Positions 15,585 through 23,719 of a DNA stretch of 37,819 nucleotides are shown here, piece by piece. The stretch comes from Bacteroidota bacterium. Its GTDB lineage: Bacteria > Bacteroidota > Bacteroidia > UBA8524. The position numbers and the translations under genes were made by a program. Positions within the stretch are counted from its first letter, which is position 1; every line of letters begins with the position of its first letter. Under the pieces are notes generated by a model that did no database searches, was not told the DNA's origin, and saw only the letters and a list, made by a program, of their open reading frames with translations. Where the stretch lies: NCBI GenBank assembly GCA_008933805.1, contig WBUH01000010.1:1-37819 (forward strand). Direction: 5' to 3'.

Positions 15585-17120
15585 TTATCGGGCTGTAATA
15601 ACCACAGGGGCCAAACCACGTGTACCATCAGGACCTGTAGCTCTAATCTGGTCGATGATAATCCTATCGCCTGATTTCAAGCTGCTGATTAATGATGAAG
15701 CAGCGTTAAGTGTAGCACCTGTACCTTGTACCTGACGTATTTCACCACGTTTTGGTACTAAAAGGAAGGTATAGCTAATGATATTGTAACTAACACCTTC
15801 GTATGCAAAACCTTCTCCAAGAGAACCAATCATACGTACAGCGTTAGCTTTAATAGTACCTGTTGTTTCAGTAGCACCGTTTTGCAAGGTACCCAATTGG
15901 GCAACCGGCATAGGGATTTTACGAACACGGAACTTAGCTGAACCCATTGGGCGTGAACCACCTTTATCGTCTTTAACAGTTACGCTAATGGTAACTTCTC
16001 CCCTGGTAGTAACATTAGCTATATAGCTTGTGCTACCGGTTTTCTTAAGAGTACCGCCACCACTTAGGCTAGCAGTAACACTTTCAGGAGGGAAACCAGG
16101 AACTGAAATCGAAATAGGGTTATCCAAACCTATGTACAACACATTCATTTTGTCTGCAGAAATTGTAGCAGCACCTTTAAATACTGTGTACTGGGTTTCA
16201 AACTCAAGTTTTTGAGCACCATCTTTACCTTGGAAATCGATATAACCTTTAACTGTCTGTGTACCTTCGGCACTAGTAGGAGTTTCGTACTTAGCAACAC
16301 CGTCAACAGGCTTGATAGTACTTCCGTTGATGATTACATCATTGCTTTGTTTTGAATCGTAAGCAACTAGTAAAACATCAGCTTCAAACTTACCGCCTGA
16401 AATAACAAAACCAGATTTTGGGATAATTTTAGCAACTACCTTGTCAAAAGTTTGGCTTGATTTATCAATAGCTTTAGCTAGAGTTTCCAAAACTTGAGCT
16501 TCAGTATTTTTAGCGTCGTTTTTGATTTTTTCGAACAAGGTAACAACCGCAGCAGCAGGAGAGTGTTCAAACAACTCCGATTCCCATGTTTGGGGGGCTT
16601 TCTTGGGGTCATCAATTGCCATCAAATCAGATTTGATACGCTTTTGGTCTTCTTTGTCTAGCAGTCCTAAAAGCTTATCACGGGTTTCGTTAATTTTAGC
16701 TTTTAGTTTCTTGCCTTCACCTTCATTGATAAGCATGTTAGCATGCATTTCAATGTTATCGTTCATTGCAAGTTCTGCTTCGGGGCTGTTATTTTCTTTA
16801 CGGCCGCCGGCACCAGTTTCAACCTTTTTCTTTAACTCGTCAACGTATTTAATAAAGTCAGAAGCGATTTTATCGGCTTCTTGAGCTTTCTTATAGTAAG
16901 GACCTACTTTTTCAGGTCTCTTAGCATTATCAGCAGCAAAAGCAGCTAATATGTCTTTGTTTTTTCCGTCAATATTTACACCTGACTTACTCATGGATAA
17001 CTCCACCAGGTGAAATGCATGCAGGATGTCTTTTGATACGTTTAGCGCCAACAAAGCTGTTAACACCAAATACATCATGTTGATCATCTTCTGCCTTACT
17101 GTGGTTTTACCTCCAGCCAT
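15585..17120 (-). CDS. gldM: T9SS/gliding motor protein GldM (PorM)
   Basis: The 511-residue product starts with a short cytosolic tail and one membrane helix (about 14-30, MMYLVLTALLALNVS), the standard GldM N-terminus. It continues with a long periplasmic part: a helical bundle (about 40-220) and beta domains in the second half (motifs FEADVLLVAYDSKQ, IGLDNPISISVPG, and a final ATGPDGTRGLAPVVITAR). Two GldM copies sit in a ring of five GldL; proton flow through that complex is thought to turn GldM and power secretion and gliding. It lies 45 bases after gldL and 8 bases before gldN. Confidence 0.97.
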   Translation of the reverse strand: MAGGKTTVRQKMINMMYLVLTALLALNVSKDILHAFHLVELSMSKSGVNIDGKNKDILAAFAADNAKRPEKVGPYYKKAQEADKIASDFIKYVDELKKKVETGAGGRKENNSPEAELAMNDNIEMHANMLINEGEGKKLKAKINETRDKLLGLLDKEDQKRIKSDLMAIDDPKKAPQTWESELFEHSPAAAVVTLFEKIKNDAKNTEAQVLETLAKAIDKSSQTFDKVVAKIIPKSGFVISGGKFEADVLLVAYDSKQSNDVIINGSTIKPVDGVAKYETPTSAEGTQTVKGYIDFQGKDGAQKLEFETQYTVFKGAATISADKMNVLYIGLDNPISISVPGFPPESVTASLSGGGTLKKTGSTSYIANVTTRGEVTISVTVKDDKGGSRPMGSAKFRVRKIPMPVAQLGTLQNGATETTGTIKANAVRMIGSLGEGFAYEGVSYNIISYTFLLVPKRGEIRQVQGTGATLNAASSLISSLKSGDRIIIDQIRATGPDGTRGLAPVVITAR

Positions 17121-17165
17121 TTTACTCCTTAGTTTTAAATGTTAAACTTCAAATTACAAAAAGGC

Positions 17166-17822
17166 TTAGGCACCTTGTTTACCCATAGCTGAAAGCATGC
17201 TACCATAAATAGTATTAAGGCTAGAAAGGTTTTGAGTAAGCCTGTTCATTTCGGTAGTAATATGCTCAACTTGGCTTTGGTATTCTTTAGTACCTTGTGA
17301 AATTGCAGCCAAAGTATTCATGGCGTCAGCAGCACGGTGGTATGAAGAGTTAACTTCTTCCAAAGATTTTGAAGCTTTTTGAACGTTATCAGTATATTCT
17401 GAAGTAGCCACAGAAGCATTTGTAAGATTGCTCATGCTTGAAACGTTATCGCTCAATGATTTCAAACCTGAACCTAGGCTGTTAATCAAATCAGGAGTAA
17501 CTTTTGCTTCTTCTAGCATTTTATCCAACTGCTGTGAAATAGTACCTTTATTGGTCTCAACCTTTTTGGTGTTCTCGCTGGGTTCCATACCTGCTAATTC
17601 AGGATAAACAAGAGTCCAATCTGGTTCTTGGTGAGGAGGTTCAAATGCAGATACAAAGAAGATAAGAGCTTCAGTGCCCAAACCTACAATCAACATCACG
17701 TCGGCACCCGGCCAGTGCATGATCTTAAAAAGTGCGCCTATGATTACCACGGCGGCTCCAATACCATACATCTTAGCCATTATGTTCTTGCCGGCTTTGC
17801 TTTCGAAGAAATTTTTGCTCAT
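17166..17822 (-). CDS. gldL: T9SS/gliding motor stator protein GldL (PorL)
   Basis: I start at ATG 17822 (MSKNFFESKAGKN), giving 218 residues; an extension to 17891 adds 23 non-conserved residues. There are two membrane helices, about 19-35 (YGIGAAVVIIGALFKIM) and 42-60, linked by HWPGAD. Glu51, in GLGTEALIFF in the second helix, corresponds to the glutamate essential for proton use in F. johnsoniae GldL. The cytosolic C-terminal part (about 70-218) is polar and helical, with coiled-coil character. GldL forms the pentameric proton channel around the GldM helices. It is in the order K-L-M-N typical of this operon. Confidence 0.96.
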   Translation of the reverse strand: MSKNFFESKAGKNIMAKMYGIGAAVVIIGALFKIMHWPGADVMLIVGLGTEALIFFVSAFEPPHQEPDWTLVYPELAGMEPSENTKKVETNKGTISQQLDKMLEEAKVTPDLINSLGSGLKSLSDNVSSMSNLTNASVATSEYTDNVQKASKSLEEVNSSYHRAADAMNTLAAISQGTKEYQSQVEHITTEMNRLTQNLSSLNTIYGSMLSAMGKQGA

Positions 17823-17931
17823 TTTTTGGTGTTTGTTAAAGGTTAAAACTTGGTTTTTTAAGGTGTTTTTTGGTTTAACGCTGTCACGCAAAACCTTAGT
17901 ATAAAGTTAAGTTAATTTTTGCTTAATTATA

Positions 17932-19191
17932 TTATTCTTTATCCCTGTTTGAACGGCCTATGTAGCTCATCACACAACGGAAACCGATGTATGATTTTGC
18001 AGTATCCTGGAACTCGAATGCACGGCTACCGGTTTGTATGAAGAATGACACATCCTTCCATGAGCCACCACGGATAACTTTACGTTTAAGCGAAGCAGGC
18101 TCATCATTTTTGGCATCGTATTGCAAATCTGAGTTCAAATCGTGAGTAACAATATGTGATTCATCAGCATATGCGCTCACAGTCCATTCTGATACGTTAC
18201 CAGACATACCGTATAATCCATAATCATTGGGGAAGTATGAGTAACCCCTTACCGGATATACACCACCATCGGCTTGGTAATCACCACGACCGGGTTTAAA
18301 GTTGGCTAAGAAACAGCCTTTTGAGTTACGAGTGTAAGGACCACCCCAAGGATACATGCTACCATCACGTCCACCGCGTGCTGCAAATTCCCATTCGTAT
18401 TCTGTTGGAAGACGGAAAGGAGTTACAATAGGCTCACCCAAAGACACATAATAGTCATTTAGGTAACCGGTACGCCAGTGGCTGAATGCACGAGCTTGGT
18501 GCCAATCAACGCCTACTACAGGATAGTCATCGTATTTTGGATGCCAGTAGTACATCTGGGTCATTGGTTCGTTAAACGAGTATGTGAAATCACGTACCCA
18601 AACCAATGTATCAGGATAAATTCCAACGGTTTCTTTACGAATAAACTCGTTACGTTTGGCACCCTCAGCAGCATGTGCAGCAGCTCTTAGGTCAATCCAT
18701 TCGTAGTAGTAAAGAAGTTTACGAGAATCTACACCTGCTTGTCCGTAGTATCTCTCGCTTTCAGGCACGTACATATCGGCTTCTAATTGCTCCACTATTT
18801 CCTGGTCGTTCCAATCAATAACCTCATCGCGGTTAATACGTTGGTTGCCATTATCATCTTCTGAAACATAAGGGTCTCCTAAGATGTAGCGAGCCATAGA
18901 GTCGATAACGTACTCTACAAATTGCCTGTACTCGTTGTTGGTAATTTCGGTGTCATCCATGTAAAAAGCAGTTACAGTAATCTGCTTGTTAGGTGCCCTA
19001 TGGGTAAAGAAAACGTCCATATCGGCCTGACCCGCATGAAATGTACCTGTGGGCACGTAGATGGTTCCGTACGGTTGAGGATGGAACCAAGGCTTACGGC
19101 CCTGAACGCCAATCAGTTCCCCTTCCATATTATTGGCACAGCCAGATAATACAAGGGTTGCTACGATCAGCAGTTGAGTGAGGTTTTTCAT
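17932..19191 (-). CDS. gldK: T9SS/gliding lipoprotein GldK (PorK)
   Basis: I start at ATG 19191, which gives 419 residues and a proper lipoprotein signal (MKNLTQLL...LSGC, with the Cys at about 18); a start at 19257 would add 22 residues before it. The mature protein has a sulfatase-modifying/formylglycine-generating-enzyme-like fold: PVVGVDWHQARAFSHWRTG, FRLPTEYEWEFAARGG, YPWGG, GLYGMSGNVSEW, VIRGGSW and GFRCV are all visible. In GldK/PorK this fold has a structural role. It sits on the inner face of the outer membrane and forms rings with GldN. It lies 109 bases before gldL and 135 bases after porP/sprF. Confidence 0.96.
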   Translation of the reverse strand: MKNLTQLLIVATLVLSGCANNMEGELIGVQGRKPWFHPQPYGTIYVPTGTFHAGQADMDVFFTHRAPNKQITVTAFYMDDTEITNNEYRQFVEYVIDSMARYILGDPYVSEDDNGNQRINRDEVIDWNDQEIVEQLEADMYVPESERYYGQAGVDSRKLLYYYEWIDLRAAAHAAEGAKRNEFIRKETVGIYPDTLVWVRDFTYSFNEPMTQMYYWHPKYDDYPVVGVDWHQARAFSHWRTGYLNDYYVSLGEPIVTPFRLPTEYEWEFAARGGRDGSMYPWGGPYTRNSKGCFLANFKPGRGDYQADGGVYPVRGYSYFPNDYGLYGMSGNVSEWTVSAYADESHIVTHDLNSDLQYDAKNDEPASLKRKVIRGGSWKDVSFFIQTGSRAFEFQDTAKSYIGFRCVMSYIGRSNRDKE

Positions 19192-19326
19192 CACAAAGTT
19201 TTTTTTCAATTTGGCAATATTAAAAATTTCCACAATATGTTCCAACATCTTCTTCATATTTCACCTATAATCCTTCTAACGGTAGTGGTTTTTATTTTAT
19301 TGTACAGTATGTGAATAAATTGTTGA

Positions 19327-20352
19327 TTAGCGGTAACCTCCCAGTCGGCGTTGGTCTATCAGCCATTTTGGTACTGGGGCTGGGGTTGTAATATTAAAGC
19401 AATAGCTTGCAAAAATTTCATGGGTACCTCCTCCTGCTAATCCGCGGGTAATGGGTACATCGTAAGCATAGCCTAGGTAAAATTGAGGCTTAACATAGTA
19501 TCCCAATTGCAAGCTAAACGCATCTAAGTATGAACTTTTACCACCATCACGGTATGATAAACCGGCAACGTATTGTTGGTTAAACAAAGCGCGGCAGTTT
19601 AAATCAACCTGTGTGGTTGCAAAAATTGTTTTTACCCAAATGTTTGGCTGTAATATTATTCCATTTGCTAATGGGTGTGTTGTACTTGCTACAACGTATA
19701 TGTTACGTGCAATAGCAACATTTTGTGTTTGACCTAGAACGTCGTAAGAAACCGAACCACCTAATAAGTGGGTAGCAGAAACACCAACCTCTAAATTTTC
19801 AAGAGCTTCATTATTATAGAACAAGCCGGCACCTAAATCCATTTTGCGGCCTGAAGTAACTCCATTAGGAATCAAGGGGTCGTTAGGGTCGCGAGGGTTG
19901 TAATAGCTACCGTCAAATTCTTTTTGAAGCATGCCTACATCCAAGCCCATTTGAAGACGTTGTCCTCTGCTAAGTTTTAGATGGTATGCATAGCTGAATT
20001 TAACGTTAATGGTACGCTCATAACCAACAGCGTCACTCATAAACACTAAGCCTACACCGCTGTTGATTTTTTTGATTGGCATGGTAACGTTACCAAAATA
20101 GGTTTGCGGACCTACGGCACGTCTTTCTAAAGACTGTCCCGTCGGAGCTTTGTACTCCAAACTACCGTCTTTATATCCAACCCATTGCCTGTGGGCAAGT
20201 ACGTTGGCACAAATAGCATCTTTAAAACCTGCTGCACCGGGATTATACGCAATCCGGTTTAGCATAAAATGGCTATAATAAGGATCTTGCTGGGCTTTTG
20301 CCGCGTATGCTACCACTACAAGAAATAATACAATGGTAAATCTTTTAATCAT
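19327..20352 (-). CDS. PorP/SprF family T9SS outer-membrane protein
   Basis: The 341-residue product has a signal peptide ending in AAKAQQ, then the PorP/SprF family start QDPYYSHFMLNRIAYNPGAAG. Alternating aromatic and glycine-rich strands through the rest (GVGLVFMSDAVGY, FSYAYHLKL, LQLGYYVKPQFYLGYAYDVP, HEIFASYCFN) are those of an outer-membrane beta-barrel. The last 15 residues form a short periplasmic tail. P. gingivalis PorP is part of the T9SS, and F. johnsoniae SprF is needed to secrete SprB. Being first in the gldKLMN operon, as porP is in P. gingivalis, favours a core role. Whether to call it porP or sprF cannot be settled from sequence alone. Confidence 0.93.
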   Translation of the reverse strand: MIKRFTIVLFLVVVAYAAKAQQDPYYSHFMLNRIAYNPGAAGFKDAICANVLAHRQWVGYKDGSLEYKAPTGQSLERRAVGPQTYFGNVTMPIKKINSGVGLVFMSDAVGYERTINVKFSYAYHLKLSRGQRLQMGLDVGMLQKEFDGSYYNPRDPNDPLIPNGVTSGRKMDLGAGLFYNNEALENLEVGVSATHLLGGSVSYDVLGQTQNVAIARNIYVVASTTHPLANGIILQPNIWVKTIFATTQVDLNCRALFNQQYVAGLSYRDGGKSSYLDAFSLQLGYYVKPQFYLGYAYDVPITRGLAGGGTHEIFASYCFNITTPAPVPKWLIDQRRLGGYR

Positions 20353-20385
20353 CTGTTATAGGTTAGTGTGTTATAGCGCAATATG

Positions 20386-20417
20386 CAAATATTAGTGATT
20401 GCAAGCAATAATACAAG
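20386..20417 (-). promoter_or_regulatory. Probable promoter of the porP/sprF-gldKLMN operon
   Basis: On the minus strand CTTG (20417-20414) is followed after 20 bases by AATATTTG (20393-20386), with one mismatch in each box. The leader to the ATG at 20352 would be about 27 bases. hemD ends at 20477, so there is room for an independent promoter here. Confidence 0.42.
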
Positions 20418-20476
20418 CGTCACGTATAATTAAAACGACAAACGCAGTTAAAAAATTTTACGAGTGTTGAAAATTT

Positions 20477-21220
20477 TTATTTATTCACCTCAATAACATA
20501 CTTTTCAATAGCCATAACCATTGACGGAGTTTCGGGTGTAGGGGCAGGAATATTAACAACCAGGCCTGCATCTTCGATAGCTTTTTGGGTTGCTGCACCA
20601 AAGCCTGCAATGCGTGTATTGTTTTGTTTAAAGTTGGGGAAATTTTCGAATAACGACTTTATATCCGATGGGCTAAAGAATACAATTACGTCGTAGTTTA
20701 CGTGCGTAAGGTCTGATAAATCACTTGCCACAGTGCGGTATAATATGGTTTCCCTGAACTTTATCTTGCTCTTTTTTAGAAAATCAGGGATTTGAGGTGC
20801 CCTAACGTCAGAACAAGGATATAGATAGTTTTCGTTTGAATGTGACTTTATAAGGTCTAACAGTTCTTTTGTGCTGCCTTTGCCATAAAATACCTTGCGC
20901 TTGCGCAGCACAATGTATTTTTGAAGGTAATAGGCCATGCCTTCATTTACACAAAAGTATTTCATCTCCGGCGGCATCTCAACCTTCAATTCGGTGGCCA
21001 CCCTAAAGAAATTATCGACTGCGTTGCGAGAGTTAAAGATAACTGCAGTGTAGTTAAGCTCGTTAATCTTCTCCTTACGCAATTCCTTTACAGGTATCGG
21101 CTCAACTTGAATAAACGGGCGGAAATCAATCTTAAGGTGATGTTTATCAGCCAAATCAAAAAATGGCGAACGTTCACCCTCAGGGCGTGGTTGTGAAACC
21201 AATATGCTCTTTACTTTCAA
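20477..21220 (-). CDS. hemD: Uroporphyrinogen-III synthase
   Basis: The 247-residue product has the HemD two-domain pattern: VKSILVSQPRPEGERSPFFDLA at the start, then AVIFNSRNAVDNFFRV, YLYPCSDVRAPQIPDFL, VIVFFSPSDIKSLFENF, and IAGFGAATQKAIEDAGL near the end, followed by the PTPETPSMVMAIEKY helix. It closes hydroxymethylbilane into uroporphyrinogen III, inverting the D ring, on the way to heme. Its start is 4 bases after the DUF4271 gene stop, so they form one transcript. The heme-related gene hemW lies just across the divergent start. Confidence 0.93.
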   Translation of the reverse strand: MKVKSILVSQPRPEGERSPFFDLADKHHLKIDFRPFIQVEPIPVKELRKEKINELNYTAVIFNSRNAVDNFFRVATELKVEMPPEMKYFCVNEGMAYYLQKYIVLRKRKVFYGKGSTKELLDLIKSHSNENYLYPCSDVRAPQIPDFLKKSKIKFRETILYRTVASDLSDLTHVNYDVIVFFSPSDIKSLFENFPNFKQNNTRIAGFGAATQKAIEDAGLVVNIPAPTPETPSMVMAIEKYVIEVNK

Positions 21221-21224
21221 AGTT

Positions 21225-22229
21225 TTATAAGCCGGTTTGTTTTAGTACTACCTTAAAAATAGCAAGATATGGAGCTATTTCAAGGGCGCAAAGATATAAA
21301 ATTAAATAAATAATTGAGTGCGGAAATGACGGTGCCGCTTGTATAATAACTCTTACCTGCTTCACTATCAGAAAAATAAGCAGCATTGCAGCTAAGTATA
21401 ACTGTGGCGATGTGGCATTGAAATGAATGAAGGCGGCATTAAGCAACCCCATCAAAGGCATTAGTATTATTGCCAGCCACATATTGCCCGATACCGTTAC
21501 CTGCACCAAAACGCCATAGGTGTATTCTGCTTCTAATATTGCTGCTGCAAACATTATAAAGGTGTAGCGCAACAGATAAAACACCGAAATGGCTACAAAC
21601 ACCAATAAAAACGATACGGTTAAGTTGTTGTGTAAAGTTATCCAGCCGGTTTTGATTACAGTAAACCAAATAAACAGGGCATAGATGAGGGCACAAATAA
21701 GCGTGGCGGCAAGGTTATAGATGTTTACAGGGGTATCGTGTTCTCGAAGGGCTTCCTCGCAATACCGAGGACTGGCAAACGACAAGAATAGCAAGTTAAA
21801 CAGCCGAAGGTTGGCATACTTTAAGAATACTAAACCTAACAACACCAACAATACTATCCAGAAAACCCACTGGGGTATGGGCTTCTTCATTAAAACACCT
21901 GCATCAGCAGGGGGGTAATTTGAGTACGGTTGTAATACGACTGTAGTATCAAATCGACCAAAAAACATTCGGTCTTTCAACATACTGTCGCCCATTACAG
22001 AATCAAGAAACCGCTGATTGTCTAACACATAAAACAACGAGTCTTTGGTCCAACGCTCAGGATATAAGGCCTGATACTCAAGCACCAGCGAATCGGATAA
22101 CGACTCCCAATCGTAGTAGGGTTTATACCCTTCGGGTAGGCGCAACGTATCCTGTCCCGAGGAAAACGCGGGAAAAAAGACAAGTAGTAAAAAGAGGATT
22201 CGAAGACGTTTCAAATGTTGGTGCAACAT
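21225..22229 (-). CDS. DUF4271 family membrane protein
   Basis: I start at ATG 22229 (MLHQHLKRLRIL), giving 334 residues; a longer version to 22289 would overlap the hemW start. The N-terminal helix ends in PAFSSGQ, like a signal peptide, followed by a periplasmic region of about 100 residues. After that come about six membrane helices, for example WVFWIVLLVLLGLVFLKYA, LTVSFLLVFVAISVFYLL and IIYLILYLCALEIAPYLAI. That layout fits the DUF4271 family of Bacteroidota, whose function is unknown. Its coupling to hemD (4 bases) and position opposite hemW suggest a link to heme metabolism or to the T9SS cluster downstream, but this is inference. Confidence 0.82.
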   Translation of the reverse strand: MLHQHLKRLRILFLLLVFFPAFSSGQDTLRLPEGYKPYYDWESLSDSLVLEYQALYPERWTKDSLFYVLDNQRFLDSVMGDSMLKDRMFFGRFDTTVVLQPYSNYPPADAGVLMKKPIPQWVFWIVLLVLLGLVFLKYANLRLFNLLFLSFASPRYCEEALREHDTPVNIYNLAATLICALIYALFIWFTVIKTGWITLHNNLTVSFLLVFVAISVFYLLRYTFIMFAAAILEAEYTYGVLVQVTVSGNMWLAIILMPLMGLLNAAFIHFNATSPQLYLAAMLLIFLIVKQVRVIIQAAPSFPHSIIYLILYLCALEIAPYLAIFKVVLKQTGL

Positions 22230-22256
22230 TACAAAAATAGCCAATACGCCTTTACT

Positions 22257-22264
22257 TACATTTG
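22257..22264 (+). promoter_or_regulatory. -7-type promoter element of hemW
   Basis: TACATTTG is a perfect TAnnTTTG match, with only 8 bases between it and the hemW ATG. No -33 TTTG is found at the usual distance. If real, the mRNA would be almost leaderless. Confidence 0.3.
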
Positions 22265-22272
22265 CAAAAAAA

Positions 22273-23394
22273 ATGCAAGGGCTGTACATCCATATTCCGT
22301 TTTGTAAAAAGGCATGCCATTACTGTGATTTTCATTTCAGTACTTCGCTGGCACACAAAGCCCCATTAGTAGAGGCCCTTGCCGCTGAAATAAGGCTTCA
22401 AAAAAGCTACCTGCCCTCCCCTACGCTTGATACCATTTACTTTGGCGGCGGTACCCCATCATTACTTGAGCAGGAGGATTTAAAAAAGATATTGGAGGCT
22501 GTTTATCAAAACTTTGAATTAAGCAAGACGGCTGAAATTACGTTGGAGGCAAACCCCGACGATGTAAACAAAGAAACTGTTTCGATGTGGAAAGGTTCGG
22601 GCATTAACCGTTTGAGTATAGGGATTCAAAGTTTTTTTGAGGAAGACCTTGCTTGGATGAATCGTGCCCATAATGCTGAACAAGCTGCAAACTGCATTGA
22701 TATTGCCCTGCAAAGCGGCATTGAAAACATAACTGCCGATCTTATTTATGGCTACCCCCAACTAAGTGATACTAAATGGACAAAAAACATTGAAACGATG
22801 CTGAGCACGGGCATAAACCACCTATCGGCATACAGCCTAACTGTTGAGCCCAAAACGGCTTTGGCACATAAAATAAAAAAGGGTGAGCCTGCCCCGCAAA
22901 GCAACCAAGCTGCACGTCATTTTGAAATGTTAATGGATGCTATTGCCGCAGCCGGCTGGGAGCATTATGAAATATCAAACTATTGCAAGCCGGGCAACTA
23001 TGCCAAACACAACACCAACTACTGGAAAAACCAACCCTATTTAGGTATCGGTCCCTCAGCCCATTCTTATGACACCCGTAAACGTACTTGGAATGTGAGT
23101 AATAACGCATCATACATTACAAGTATTAATGCTGGCACTATACCCAATGAAGAAGAGCTGCTAAGCACTGATGACTTATTTAACGAATATGTGATGACAG
23201 GCTTGAGAACCCAATGGGGAATAAACACCCAATATGTTGAAGAAAAATGGGGCGGCAGCTATGTAAAGCACATTGTAAGCGAAGCCGAATCTTACATTAA
23301 AAACGGCCAATTGATTTACAGCTCCAACAATCTGACTTTGAGCCGGGAAGGAAAATTACTTGCCGATTATATAGCTTCCGAACTGTTTATTTAA
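22273..23394 (+). CDS. hemW: Radical SAM protein HemW (heme chaperone)
   Basis: The 373-residue product opens with LYIHIPFCKKACHYCDF. Cys11, Cys15 and Cys18 form the CxxxCxxC iron-sulfur site of radical SAM enzymes; HemN proper has a further nearby cysteine and is longer. Other family motifs are IYFGGGTPSLL (SAM binding), EANPDDV, INRLSIGIQSF, ITADLIYGYP and YEISNYCKPG...HNTNYW. Proteins of this type were long annotated as oxygen-independent coproporphyrinogen oxidase but act as heme-binding chaperones. It is divergent from the DUF4271-hemD operon, with 43 bases between the starts. Confidence 0.95.
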   Translation: MQGLYIHIPFCKKACHYCDFHFSTSLAHKAPLVEALAAEIRLQKSYLPSPTLDTIYFGGGTPSLLEQEDLKKILEAVYQNFELSKTAEITLEANPDDVNKETVSMWKGSGINRLSIGIQSFFEEDLAWMNRAHNAEQAANCIDIALQSGIENITADLIYGYPQLSDTKWTKNIETMLSTGINHLSAYSLTVEPKTALAHKIKKGEPAPQSNQAARHFEMLMDAIAAAGWEHYEISNYCKPGNYAKHNTNYWKNQPYLGIGPSAHSYDTRKRTWNVSNNASYITSINAGTIPNEEELLSTDDLFNEYVMTGLRTQWGINTQYVEEKWGGSYVKHIVSEAESYIKNGQLIYSSNNLTLSREGKLLADYIASELFI

Positions 23395-23719
23395 AAACCC
23401 ATTACCCCCTAATTTCAAATCATTTTTTATCCCTAACTTGCTTAGCAAACAATACACTGTTGTTACTACACTCTTTATAAAAAAGGGCAAAATCTTTTAG
23501 TTTTTTAACAGTTTGTTTATATTGCGCTAGAAGGTATCCCTGTAAACTAACTTTCACACACACGGGTAAATAAATGGAATACAAACTCTGGGGAATAAGT
23601 AGGTTAAACATTAGTTCCATTACAACTGGGCACAATTACTTCTTGTTGCCGCAAATTCTTAATGCCCGCAGATTTTCTTTCTTCACTTTGTTTAGTAATA
23701 CACTTTTCTTGCTTAAATA
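23395..23719. other. Intergenic region without a supported gene
   Basis: These 325 bases lie between hemW and the histidine kinase. There is no convincing hairpin terminator or RNA. TCACTTTG at 23683-23690 is one base away from a -7 element but has no -33 partner. A 71-codon minus-strand frame here is not supported. Confidence 0.6.

Noticed and set aside
22273-23394. Annotation as oxygen-independent coproporphyrinogen oxidase (HemN)
   Set aside because: The N-terminus has only the CxxxCxxC cysteines and the protein is short (373 residues), which fits HemW.
23420-23635. 71-codon minus-strand frame between hemW and the histidine kinase
   Set aside because: No recognisable domain, signal peptide or promoter. 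It is antisense to a plus-strand gene run; possible but unsupported.
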